From assembly GCA_016212925.1 (NCBI GenBank), contig JACRDF010000041.1, forward strand, positions 62,001 to 126,000: DNA of 64,000 bases, in the 5' to 3' direction. Each line of letters begins with the position of its first letter. Position 1 is the stretch's first letter. This document shows positions 32,595 to 41,252 of the stretch, in pieces. This DNA is from Desulfomonile tiedjei (GTDB lineage Bacteria; Desulfobacterota; Desulfomonilia; Desulfomonilales; Desulfomonilaceae). Under the pieces are notes generated by a model that worked only from the letters and a program-made list of their open reading frames with translations, had not been told where the DNA came from and did not search any database. Position numbers and translations under genes: made by a program.

Positions 32595-34052
32595 ATGGTT
32601 GGAATCGTAAAACACGGTGGCTACGTACCTCGCTATCGGCTCGATCGCCGGAAGATATATGGAGCTATGGGATGGATGGACCCTTCGACGGGGGCAAACG
32701 CTCGGGGCGAGAAGGCGGTCGCAAATTTCGATGAAGACAGTATCACGATTGGGGTTGCCGCGGGTCTGGACTGCCTCCGGGGGATGGATCGCTCGAAGGT
32801 CGAAGGCCTCTATTTTGCCTCGACCACCATGCCGTACAAGGAGCGCCTTAACGCGGGCATTCTGACCGCGGCCCTGGGGTTGAGAGACGAAGTCCGGTCG
32901 GCTGATTTCAGTGGAGGACTGAAAGCCGGGACAACGGCGCTGCTGGCGGCACTGGAGGGCGTTCAGTCCGGAGGAGCCCGAAACATCATGGTCTCCGCGG
33001 CCGATTGCCGGTTGGGCCGACCGGCCTCAGCAGAGGAAATGATCTTTGGGGATGCAGCCGCGGCCTTTGTTCTGGGCGGGGAGGACGTGATCGCGGAATA
33101 CAAGGGCAGTTACTCGATCACCTATGATTTCGGCGACCACTACCGGGGTGAGTTTGCCAAGTTTGACCGCAAATGGGAGGACCGCTGGATCCGGGACCTG
33201 GGCTACGAGAAGTTTGTTCCCTTGGCGGTGAACGGTCTGTTGAGCAAATACGGGCTCAAGATATCGGATTTTACCACCGTGATCTATGACTGCCACTACG
33301 CGGCGGCACGCTCGAAGCTCAACAAGATCCTGGGCATCGCGCCGGATAACGTGCAGAGCAACTTTCAGGCGGAGATCGGCCAGAGCGGGGCGGCTCAGAG
33401 TCTTGTCATGCTTTCTGCGGCGCTCGAACGGGCCAAGCCGGGCGACAAGCTTTTGGTGGTCAGCTTTGGCAGCGGCTGTGACGCCCTCTTTTTCGAGGTA
33501 ACCGAGCAGATCGACATGAAGAAAGACTGCTGCGGCATTTCGGGTTGCCTCGCCAAACGCGCGGATCTCGATTCCTATGAAAAATACCTGGTCTGGAGGG
33601 ATATCCTGCCCGCGGACCTTGGAATGAGGAGCGAGGAAGATCTCTGGACCCGTTGGAGCGCCCTGTGGCGGAGCCGAAGAGAGGTCCTTGGACTGTGGGG
33701 GAACAGGTGCACCAAGTGCTCGACCCCTCAGTTTCCCGCCCAGCGGGTCTGCACGAACCCGGCCTGCGGCGCGGTCGACGAATATGAGGATTACCTGTTT
33801 TCCGACAAGAAAGGGCGCATCATGAGCTACACGGGTGACATGCTTGCGGCCTCTTACAACCCCCCGGCCATTTATGGCGCTGTAGCCTTCGACGGAGGGG
33901 GAAAATATTACTTCGATTTTACGGATTGCATTCTGGAAGATCTCGGCACCGGGATGCCGGTGGGCTTGAGCTTCCGACGAAAATACTTCGACAAGAGACG
34001 TGGAATATCCGGCTACTTTTGGAAGGCCGTGCCGGTCAAGGAGGTCGAGTAA
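32595..34052 (+). CDS. HMG-CoA-synthase-like protein fused to Zn-ribbon/OB-fold (DUF35) domain, copy 1
   Basis: 485 residues. Residues 1-310 have the thiolase-superfamily fold of HMG-CoA synthase/KAS III (GYVPRYRLDRR; IMVSAADCRLGRP; FGDAAAAFVLGG). Residues 360-485 are a DUF35 domain with a zinc ribbon (C372, C375, C386, C391) and an OB fold. By eye alignment with archaeal HMGCS, the nucleophilic Cys is replaced by Leu109 (SGGLKAGT against ACKAGT), the Glu by Thr77 and the His by Asp232, though H234 is close by. It is thus probably non-catalytic in the usual sense. It abuts the thiolase gene directly, as in archaeal thiolase/HMGCS/DUF35 complexes and BbsA-BbsB pairs, and probably forms a complex with that thiolase. 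Confidence 0.88.
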   Translation: MVGIVKHGGYVPRYRLDRRKIYGAMGWMDPSTGANARGEKAVANFDEDSITIGVAAGLDCLRGMDRSKVEGLYFASTTMPYKERLNAGILTAALGLRDEVRSADFSGGLKAGTTALLAALEGVQSGGARNIMVSAADCRLGRPASAEEMIFGDAAAAFVLGGEDVIAEYKGSYSITYDFGDHYRGEFAKFDRKWEDRWIRDLGYEKFVPLAVNGLLSKYGLKISDFTTVIYDCHYAAARSKLNKILGIAPDNVQSNFQAEIGQSGAAQSLVMLSAALERAKPGDKLLVVSFGSGCDALFFEVTEQIDMKKDCCGISGCLAKRADLDSYEKYLVWRDILPADLGMRSEEDLWTRWSALWRSRREVLGLWGNRCTKCSTPQFPAQRVCTNPACGAVDEYEDYLFSDKKGRIMSYTGDMLAASYNPPAIYGAVAFDGGGKYYFDFTDCILEDLGTGMPVGLSFRRKYFDKRRGISGYFWKAVPVKEVE

Positions 34053-35258
34053 ATGGCTACAGGGATCAGAGACAAAGTGGCGATTATCGGCATGGGGTGC
34101 ACTCGTTTTGGCGAGCGGTGGGATTGCAGCGCCGAGGATTTGATGGTGGAGGCATTCGTGGAATGCCTGGCCGATGCCGGCATCGAAAAGAAGGAAATCC
34201 AGGCTGCGTACCTTGGCACCCATTTCGATGAGGTCAATGTGGGAAAGGCGGCGCTCTCCTTGGCCATAACATTGAAGCTGCCGTTTCTGCCGGTCACACG
34301 GGTAGACAATTACTGCGCGACCGCGACGGAGGCGTTTCGTGCCGCGGTTTATTCCGTGGCCGCGGGAGCCTATGACATCGTTTTGGCCCTGGGAGTCGAG
34401 AAGCTCAAGGATACGGGCTACGGCGGTCTTCCCGGCGGTGCGGGTCGAGGAGTGAAGGCATTCATGGAACAGGCCAACATGACCGCGCCTGGGATGTTCG
34501 CGCAACTGGCGACGGCCTACAGCGCCAAATGGGGTGTGCCCATGGATAAAATCAAGGACGCCATAGCGCACGTATCCATGAAGAGCCACGCAAACGGGGC
34601 TTTGAACCCCCGCGCTCACTTGCGCAACGTTGTGACGGAAGAACAGATCAAGAAGTCCCCTATGATCGCCTATCCTCTGGGGTTGTTTGACTGCTGCGGC
34701 GTCAGCGACGGTTCAGCAGCGGCGATCGTGACAACGCCGGAGATCGCGCGGAGCCTGAAACCCAATCAGAGCATGGTGAAAGTGAAAGCACTCCAGATCG
34801 TCTGCAGCTCGGGCGAGGAGGAGATGTACACGGAATGGGACGGGGCCCATTTCGCAACGACCAGGATCGCGGCAAGCAGGGCTTACTCCGAGGCGGGGAT
34901 CGAAGATCCCCGGCAGGAGCTAAGCATGACAGAGGTGCACGACTGCTTTTCCATCACCGAGATGGTCACCATGGAAGATCTGCATATCTCTCCGAAAGGA
35001 GGGGCCTATGAGGACATCATGAGCGGGTTTTACGACCTCAAAGGCGAGGTGCCCTGCCAGATTGACGGCGGGTTGAAATGCTTCGGGCATCCCATAGGCG
35101 CATCCGGGCTGAGGATGATCTACGCGGTGTACGAGCAGCTCCTGGACCGTGTTCCCGAAGAGAGAAAGGTAAGAAATCCGCGACTCGGATTGACGCACAA
35201 CCTGGGCGGCTATCCGTGGAAGAACGTGGCGGCCATTTCAATCATCGGCAGGGATTAG
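34053..35258 (+). CDS. Thiolase (SCP2/BbsB-like), copy 1
   Basis: 401 residues, start codon directly after the stop of the HMGCS-like gene. The nucleophilic Cys is C88 in VDNYCATATEAFRAA. The His residues lie in EVHDCFSITE and in CFGHPIGASGLRM. The usual C-terminal Cys motif is replaced by LTHNLGGYPW, as common in SCP2-type thiolases and in aldolases such as Ltp2. It probably cleaves a 3-oxoacyl-CoA, or performs a retro-aldol cleavage, with the upstream DUF35 protein as partner. The pairing matches BbsB with BbsA. A second copy of the whole module is at 53766-56391. Confidence 0.9.
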   Translation: MATGIRDKVAIIGMGCTRFGERWDCSAEDLMVEAFVECLADAGIEKKEIQAAYLGTHFDEVNVGKAALSLAITLKLPFLPVTRVDNYCATATEAFRAAVYSVAAGAYDIVLALGVEKLKDTGYGGLPGGAGRGVKAFMEQANMTAPGMFAQLATAYSAKWGVPMDKIKDAIAHVSMKSHANGALNPRAHLRNVVTEEQIKKSPMIAYPLGLFDCCGVSDGSAAAIVTTPEIARSLKPNQSMVKVKALQIVCSSGEEEMYTEWDGAHFATTRIAASRAYSEAGIEDPRQELSMTEVHDCFSITEMVTMEDLHISPKGGAYEDIMSGFYDLKGEVPCQIDGGLKCFGHPIGASGLRMIYAVYEQLLDRVPEERKVRNPRLGLTHNLGGYPWKNVAAISIIGRD

Positions 35259-35301
35259 CGATTTAGTGGCGACGAACATTCAAATAAGTCGAGAGGATGG
35301 T

Positions 35302-37083
35302 ATGGGCGTTACACCACTGGACGAGATCAAGAGGCGGCCCTGGTATAAGCATTATCCGGAGGAAGTAAAACAGCAGATCGATTCGTTCAAGTTTCCCGAG
35401 CTGCCGGTCTGCAGAATGCTCGAATCATCTGCGAAATACTTCCCGAATTCGACCGCGATCGTCTACGAGCCTGAAAACCTCGTACTGAGTTACCGAGAGC
35501 TGCTTTTCCTTTCCGAGAAGTTTGCATCGGGTCTTCAAAATAACTTCAATGTGAAGAAAGGCGACAGGATTGCCATATTCGCCAGGAACTACCCGGAGTT
35601 CGTCATTGCAGTTTCGGGCATTGAATTATCCGGAGCCGTCTATGTCGCATGCAATCCCATGCTGATACAAGAGGAACTCGAATATCAGCTTCAAGACGCC
35701 GGCGCAAGACTAATAATCAGTTCCGATGACATGGTCCCGGTTCTCAAGAAAGTGATGACCGGAAAAAGAACGCCCCTGCAAAATGTCATCATCTTTGAGA
35801 GGGACAAAGAACTCAAACCAAATCTCTTGCTCGGTGACGGCGGACAACACGATCACGAATTTACAGCCTTCTCTGATCTCTTTTCCGATGCGCCTTTTAC
35901 GAGACCGGAAATCGACCCGAAAGCCGACCTGGCCGCAATCATGTATACGTCCGGGACAACCGGTCACCCGAAAGGCGTGATGATCTCTCATTACAACGTC
36001 ATATCGTCAGCCATTATGTACCAAACTGCCTTTACCGGAGTATTCCCGGAACTCGATGAAGACGGCTACCTCAAGAGCAAAAATCAAGGAAGAGATCTGA
36101 CGAAGGATTGGAAGTATCCCATTCGTTACGGAGTCGATTCGATACTTGCGATTCCACCGTGGACACATGTGATGGGCTATCTGTGTCAATTGCAGGCCTC
36201 CATGATCGGCGCCCTGACGCTTTATCCCCTGCCGGCCTTCAATGCGGAAAAGATGCTGGAATTGGTAAGAAAGTGGAAAATCTCCTATGCCGGAGGGGCG
36301 CCTCAAATGATGTCGATGCTGCTTTCCCGGTCCGATGCCGATCAAGGCGCTCTGTATCCAATCAGGGCATGGGGCGCAGGCGGCGCTCCCGTTTCCACGG
36401 CTCTCGCTGAAAAATTTTCCAGTCTCATCAGCAGCGGCATTATCACGGAGGGATATGGTTCTACGGAAGCAGCGGGCACGTCGGCAAAACACTTCAGTAA
36501 TCGGTCGGCCAAGAAGAGATATGGATCGATCGGGACCCCCCTGCCTTTCGTAGATATGAAAGTCGTTGATATAGCAACGGGAGAGCACGAAATGCCGGTC
36601 GGCGAGGAAGGAGAGTTGATCCACAACGGGCCTGCCGTCACTCTGGGTTATCTGAACAAGCCCGAGGAAACCGGCAAATCCTTCAGGGACGGCTGGCTGT
36701 ATACGGGAGATCTTGCTGTAATGGATGAGGACGGGTTCTTCCGCATTACAGGCAGGCTGAAGGAGCTGATCATCTATAAAGGCTACAATATTGCTCCGAG
36801 AATGCTCGAAGACATCCTGTATCAGCATCCGGCGGTGTTGGAATGTGCCGTGGTCGGCAAGAAGGACGAAATAGGCGGAGAGATCCCGGTCGCTTTTATA
36901 GCACTGAAAGTGGGAAGCCAGGCCTCCGCTGAAGAGATAATGGCCTTCGTGAACTCCAGAGTAGCCCCGTACAAGAAACTGAGAGGGGTTGAGTTCATCG
37001 ACAAGATCCCCACCCTGTCCAGCGGAAAGACGGCCCGCAGGGAACTGGCCAAGATGCTGTTAGGGCAGGAAAAGGCGGTATAG
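35302..37083 (+). CDS. AMP-dependent acyl-CoA ligase, copy 1
   Basis: 593 residues from the ATG at 35302 (MGVTPLDEIKRRPWYKHYPEE), chosen by comparison with the near-duplicate MAVTPLKELKTRAWYKHYPEE at 38367; a GTG at 35266 is possible. The P-loop is MYTSGTTGHPKGVMIS, then ITEGYGSTEAAG, LYTGDLAVMDEDG, GRLKELIIYKGYN and the C-terminal Lys region PTLSSGKTARREL. It adenylates a carboxylic acid and transfers it to CoA. The acid is not identifiable. It is flanked by the thiolase module and an acyl-CoA dehydrogenase gene. Confidence 0.93.
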   Translation: MGVTPLDEIKRRPWYKHYPEEVKQQIDSFKFPELPVCRMLESSAKYFPNSTAIVYEPENLVLSYRELLFLSEKFASGLQNNFNVKKGDRIAIFARNYPEFVIAVSGIELSGAVYVACNPMLIQEELEYQLQDAGARLIISSDDMVPVLKKVMTGKRTPLQNVIIFERDKELKPNLLLGDGGQHDHEFTAFSDLFSDAPFTRPEIDPKADLAAIMYTSGTTGHPKGVMISHYNVISSAIMYQTAFTGVFPELDEDGYLKSKNQGRDLTKDWKYPIRYGVDSILAIPPWTHVMGYLCQLQASMIGALTLYPLPAFNAEKMLELVRKWKISYAGGAPQMMSMLLSRSDADQGALYPIRAWGAGGAPVSTALAEKFSSLISSGIITEGYGSTEAAGTSAKHFSNRSAKKRYGSIGTPLPFVDMKVVDIATGEHEMPVGEEGELIHNGPAVTLGYLNKPEETGKSFRDGWLYTGDLAVMDEDGFFRITGRLKELIIYKGYNIAPRMLEDILYQHPAVLECAVVGKKDEIGGEIPVAFIALKVGSQASAEEIMAFVNSRVAPYKKLRGVEFIDKIPTLSSGKTARRELAKMLLGQEKAV

Positions 37084-37132
37084 CGGAGAGTGCCGATCCG
37101 GCGACAGCAACAATTTGAAAAGGTGTGGAAAG

Positions 37133-38272
37133 ATGGAAAGAGGCCTGTTTAGCGAAGAACATACGATCTTTCGAAGTCAATTTCAGAAGTTCCTGGATGC
37201 AGAAGTGGCCCCTTATTACGACCAATGGGAGCAGGAAAGGATTGTGCCGAAGTCTGCCTGGCTCAAGATGGGCGCAAACGGTTTTCTCTGCCCCTGGGTT
37301 GACGAGAAGTACGGTGGTTCAGACGCCGGCTTGGAGTATTCCGTGATCATGGCCGAAGAAATGAACCGCAGGGATTTTGTAGGATTTATGGCCTCTCTGC
37401 ACACCAACATCGTTGTCCCCTATATTGATAGTTTCGGCAGTGAGGAGCAAAAGCAGAAGTGGCTGCCGGGCTGTGTAACGGGTGAGATTATCACGGCCAT
37501 TGCAATGACGGAGCCAAATGCCGGCTCCGACCTTGCAGCCATTCGAACCAAGGCCATAAAGGACGGAAACGACTACATCATAAACGGACAGAAAACCTTT
37601 ATCTCCAATGGCTTGAATTCGAATTTGGTTGTCGTCGCGGCAAAAACCGATCCGAGTGCCGGATTCAAGGGAATCAGCCTGATATGTGTAGAAGAGGGAA
37701 CTCCCGGTTTCTTCAAGGGAAGAAAACTGAACAAAATGGGCATCCATAGCAATGATACCGCGGAACTGTTCTTCGATGATTGCCGTGTGCCGGTTTCACA
37801 CCTGCTGGGTGAAGAAGGAAAAGGCTTCTATTACATGATGCAGAAGCTCCAAAGAGAGAGGCTTTTTGCGGTTATCGGCTCACAGATCATGGCAGAGGCC
37901 ATGCTCGATCTGACGATAAAATATTGCAAGGAGCGAACGATCTTCGGTAAGCCTGTCAGCTCATTTCAACACAACACTTTCAAGATCGCGGAGATGGCAA
38001 CAGAGATCGAGCTAGGAAGGACGTTTGTCGATACTCTCATACGGGAGCATATGGACGGCATAGACATCACGAAGAAGGTGTCAATGGCTAAGGCGTGGAT
38101 TCCGGAGATGGTAAACCGAGTTGCCTACCAGTGCCTCCAACTCCATGGCGGTTACGGTTACATGGAAGAATATCCCATCTGCAGGTTTGCCAGGGATGTG
38201 AGAGTTCATACTATCTACGCGGGTTCCACGGAAGTGATGAAGACGGTCGTGGGGAAGATGCTGGGCCTGTAA
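37133..38272 (+). CDS. Acyl-CoA dehydrogenase (LCAD/IVD-type active site)
   Basis: 379 residues from the ATG at 37133. Family segments are AMTEPNAGSDLAAIRTKA, FISNGLNSNLVVVAAKT and LHGGYGYMEEYPICRFARDVR. The SCAD-position Glu is absent (TIYAGSTEVMKTV), but QRERLFAVIGS carries a Glu at the helix-G site used as base in isovaleryl- and long-chain acyl-CoA dehydrogenases. It is therefore of a different subclass from the dehydrogenase at 25982 and probably acts on another intermediate. It lies between two near-identical ligases. Confidence 0.9.
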   Translation: MERGLFSEEHTIFRSQFQKFLDAEVAPYYDQWEQERIVPKSAWLKMGANGFLCPWVDEKYGGSDAGLEYSVIMAEEMNRRDFVGFMASLHTNIVVPYIDSFGSEEQKQKWLPGCVTGEIITAIAMTEPNAGSDLAAIRTKAIKDGNDYIINGQKTFISNGLNSNLVVVAAKTDPSAGFKGISLICVEEGTPGFFKGRKLNKMGIHSNDTAELFFDDCRVPVSHLLGEEGKGFYYMMQKLQRERLFAVIGSQIMAEAMLDLTIKYCKERTIFGKPVSSFQHNTFKIAEMATEIELGRTFVDTLIREHMDGIDITKKVSMAKAWIPEMVNRVAYQCLQLHGGYGYMEEYPICRFARDVRVHTIYAGSTEVMKTVVGKMLGL

Positions 38273-38366
38273 CAAGCTGAAGTGAGTTTCCGGAAAGCCC
38301 GACACCGGATTCCTCCGAAGGACTCGGCGTGGCTGACGAACAATCAAGCAAAGCGGAAAGATAATA

Positions 38367-40139
38367 ATGGCCGTAACACCATTGAAAGAGCTTAAAACCA
38401 GAGCCTGGTATAAACATTATCCGGAAGAGATCAGGCAACAGATTGATTCGTTCAAATTTCCCGAGCTACCGGTCTACAGGATGCTCGAATCGTCTGCGAA
38501 ATACTGCCCGAATTCGACCGCCATAGTCTACGAACCCGAGAATCTCGTATTAAATTACCGAGAGCTGCTTTTCCTTTCCGAGAAGTTTGCATCGGGTCTT
38601 CAAAAGAACTTCAAAGTGAAGAAAGGCGACAGGATTGCCATATTCGCCAGGAACTACCTGGAGTTCGTCATTGCAGTTTCGGGCATCGAATTATCCGGAG
38701 CCGTCTATGTCGCATGCAATCCCATGCTGATAAGGGAGGAACTCGAATATCAGCTTCAAGACGCGGGCGTTAAACTAATAATCAGTTCCGATGACATGGT
38801 CCCGGTTCTACAGCAAGTGACTGCCGGGAAAAAAACGCCCCTGCAAAATGTCATCATTTTTGAGAGAGACAGGGAACTGAAACCGGCTCTGCTGTGCGGT
38901 AACGACCGTCAACACCATTCTGAATTCACAGCCTTTTCCGATGTCTTTTCCGATGAACCTTTTACGAGACCGGAAATCGATCCTAAAACCGACCTTGCCG
39001 CCATCATGTACACGTCGGGGACAACCGGTCACCCGAAAGGCGTGATGATCTCCCATTATAACGTCGTATCATCAGTCATCATGTATCAGTCAGCTTATAC
39101 CGGAGCCTTTCCGCAGTTCGATGAAGATGGCTACATCAAATGCAAGAATCACGAAAGGGATTTGACGAAGGATTGGGAGTATCCCATACGTTACGGAGTC
39201 GATTCGGTGCTTGCGATTCCTCCGTGGACACATATGCTCGCTTATCTGGGACAATTGCACTACCCCATGCTCGCCGCCCTGACGATTCATCCCATGCCGG
39301 CCTTCAACCTCGAAAAGATGCTGGAAATGGTAAGAAAGTGGAAAATTTCGTTTGCCGGCGGCGCGCCTCAAATGATGGCAATGTTGCTTGCCCGGCCCGA
39401 AACCGATCAAGGCGCGCTCTACCCTATCAGGGCATGGACAACAGGCGGCTCTCCAGTTCCCGTTGCTCTTGCTGAAAGGTTTTCCAGTCTCATCAGCGGC
39501 GTTATCACGGAAGGCTACAGTTTAACTGAAGCGACCATCAGCTCGACAAAACATTTCGGTAATCGGTCGGTCAAGAAAAAATACGGGTCAATCGGAACTC
39601 CCTTGCCTTTCATCGATATGAAAGTTGTGGATATAGAAACGGGAAAGCAAGAAATGCCTATTGGGGAGGAAGGAGAGCTGATCCACAACGGGCCTGCCGT
39701 GACTCTGGGCTATTTGAATAAGCCCGAGGAAACCGGCAAATCCTACAGGGATGGCTGGCTGTACACCGGAGATCTCGCTGTAATGGATGAGAACGGGTTC
39801 TTCTACATTACCGGCAGGTTGAAGGAGCTGATTATCTACAAAGGCTACAACATTGCTCCGAGAATGCTCGAAGAGATCCTGTATCAGCATTCGGCAGTGT
39901 TGGAATGCGCCGTGGTCGGCAAAAAGGACGAAATAGGCGGAGAGATCCCCGTCGCTTTTATAACGCCAAAAACGGGCAGCCAGGCAACCGGTGAAGAGAT
40001 AATGGACTACGTGAACTCGAGGGTAGCTCCCTACAAGAAATTGAGGGGAGTTAAGTTTATCGACAAGATTCCCACCCTGCCAAGCGGAAAGATGGCGCGC
40101 AGGGAGTTGGCCAAGATGCTGGAGAGGCAGGAAAAATGA
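38367..40139 (+). CDS. AMP-dependent acyl-CoA ligase, copy 2 (close paralogue of copy 1)
   Basis: 590 residues and nearly collinear with the ligase at 35302: long identical stretches at protein and DNA level show a recent duplication. Motifs: MYTSGTTGHPKGVMIS, VITEGYSLTEATI, LYTGDLAVMDENG, GRLKELIIYKGYN. The main differences are in the substrate-side segment (TTGGSPVPVALAERF and GYSLTEATISSTKHFG against GAGGAPVSTALAEKF and GYGSTEAAGTSAKHFS). The two may therefore differ in acid preference. Its stop overlaps the hydratase start by four bases. Confidence 0.93.
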   Translation: MAVTPLKELKTRAWYKHYPEEIRQQIDSFKFPELPVYRMLESSAKYCPNSTAIVYEPENLVLNYRELLFLSEKFASGLQKNFKVKKGDRIAIFARNYLEFVIAVSGIELSGAVYVACNPMLIREELEYQLQDAGVKLIISSDDMVPVLQQVTAGKKTPLQNVIIFERDRELKPALLCGNDRQHHSEFTAFSDVFSDEPFTRPEIDPKTDLAAIMYTSGTTGHPKGVMISHYNVVSSVIMYQSAYTGAFPQFDEDGYIKCKNHERDLTKDWEYPIRYGVDSVLAIPPWTHMLAYLGQLHYPMLAALTIHPMPAFNLEKMLEMVRKWKISFAGGAPQMMAMLLARPETDQGALYPIRAWTTGGSPVPVALAERFSSLISGVITEGYSLTEATISSTKHFGNRSVKKKYGSIGTPLPFIDMKVVDIETGKQEMPIGEEGELIHNGPAVTLGYLNKPEETGKSYRDGWLYTGDLAVMDENGFFYITGRLKELIIYKGYNIAPRMLEEILYQHSAVLECAVVGKKDEIGGEIPVAFITPKTGSQATGEEIMDYVNSRVAPYKKLRGVKFIDKIPTLPSGKMARRELAKMLERQEK

Positions 40140-40930
40140 CGTATACCAGAGAATATAAGTATCTCCTGTTTGAGAAGTCCGACAGGGTAGCAAAAATAAT
40201 CTTTAATCGACCGGAATCAAGAAATGCTCTGGGCATGGAGATGCGGGAGGATCTTCGCGAGGTCCTGGGATTGGTGCGAGAAGATCCTGAAATCCGTGCG
40301 CTCATACTCACCGGCGCGGGCAAGTCATTTTGCGCAGGAGGGGACATCAGGACGATGAAGTACCCCATGCCGGAGCTGGCGGGCAGAAAAAGGCTCAAGG
40401 ATTTCCATATTTGGCTGAACACTCTGATTAACCTGGAGATTCCTGTAATTGCGGCAGTTAACGGGGTTGCAGCCGGCGCCGGGTGCAGTCTGGCCATGGC
40501 CTGCGATCTCATTATCACAACGGAGGAATCAAGATTTTCGGTCTCCTTCGGCAAAATTGGATTGATCCCGGACGGCGGGATTCTCTATTTCCTCCCCCGA
40601 CTGGTCGGGTTAAATCGTGCGAAAGAGCTGATGTTCACTGGCAGGTGGGTTGACGCTTCAGAAGCGCTTGCCATAGGTTTGGTCAACGAGGTTGTGCCTC
40701 CGGAGCAGTTGATTCCAAGGGCGGAAGAACTGGCCGGCGAACTCGCTCGGGGAGCTGGCAAGGCGCTTGCACTGACGAAGCGCCTCCTCAATTTGAGCAT
40801 GAGTTCAGACCTGGAAACGATCCTGGAGTTCGAAGCCCTTGGGCAAGACATATGCTTTGGCACCGAAGATTTCGTAGAGGGTTCGAAGGCATTCCTGGAA
40901 AAGAGAAAACCGGAATTCAAGCAAAAATGA
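40136..40930 (+). CDS. Enoyl-CoA hydratase/isomerase (crotonase family)
   Basis: 264 residues, ATG overlapping the ligase stop (ATGA). Motifs are FNRPESRNALG, AGKSFCAGGDIRTM (first oxyanion strand), AAGAGCSLAMACDLII and SFGKIGLIPDGGILYFLPRLVG. The last segment has Asp in place of one of the two catalytic Glu residues of classical hydratases, as in PaaG-type isomerases, so isomerase or altered hydratase activity is possible. It ends the main collinear run of catabolic genes, followed by a palindromic repeat. Confidence 0.9.
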   Translation: MTYTREYKYLLFEKSDRVAKIIFNRPESRNALGMEMREDLREVLGLVREDPEIRALILTGAGKSFCAGGDIRTMKYPMPELAGRKRLKDFHIWLNTLINLEIPVIAAVNGVAAGAGCSLAMACDLIITTEESRFSVSFGKIGLIPDGGILYFLPRLVGLNRAKELMFTGRWVDASEALAIGLVNEVVPPEQLIPRAEELAGELARGAGKALALTKRLLNLSMSSDLETILEFEALGQDICFGTEDFVEGSKAFLEKRKPEFKQK

Positions 40931-40939
40931 TCGGTAAAC

Positions 40940-41229
40940 GTAATCATTCACGTACGTGCGGGAGCGTCCCCCATGCCCCGAAGGGGCAGCCCAGAAGTAG
41001 CCACGGGCGTAAGCCCGTGGAAAATGGTCCACACAATCATTTAGATCACCGACCCTGGAGGGGTCGACCATGAATGTGAGTTGGACTTCGGGATTGGTCG
41101 ACCCCTCCAGGGTCGGTAATTCAGGGCTGGGGCAGCACTTCCAGTCCACGGGTTACACCCGTGGCTACCGTTGGTACGCCCCTTCAGGGCTCAGAATCCC
41201 TTCTACCCCGGCAAGACTGAATGGTTACC
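40940..41229. repeat. Large palindromic repeat element
   Basis: Nested inverted repeats. The central perfect 23-bp arms are at 41048-41070 and 41095-41117. Outside them are arms containing CCACGGG..CCCGTGG (40990-41020 and about 41138-41166), and outermost is GTAATCATTCA (40940-40950) with TGAATGGTTAC (41218-41228). The ends resemble those of the element at 47846-47979. No transposase is encoded; it is a non-autonomous or structural repeat between two genes. Confidence 0.65.
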
Positions 41230-41252
41230 AGTAAACATTGAAGGAGAAAACC

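Noticed and set aside
33027..34619. 530-codon frame antisense to the HMGCS-like and thiolase genes
   Set aside because: Shadow of GC-rich coding sequence; no family motif and the plus-strand genes are clearly real.
40940..41229. CRISPR-like array suspected from repeated CCACGGG blocks
   Set aside because: The blocks are inverted arms of one palindrome, with no direct repeats or spacers.
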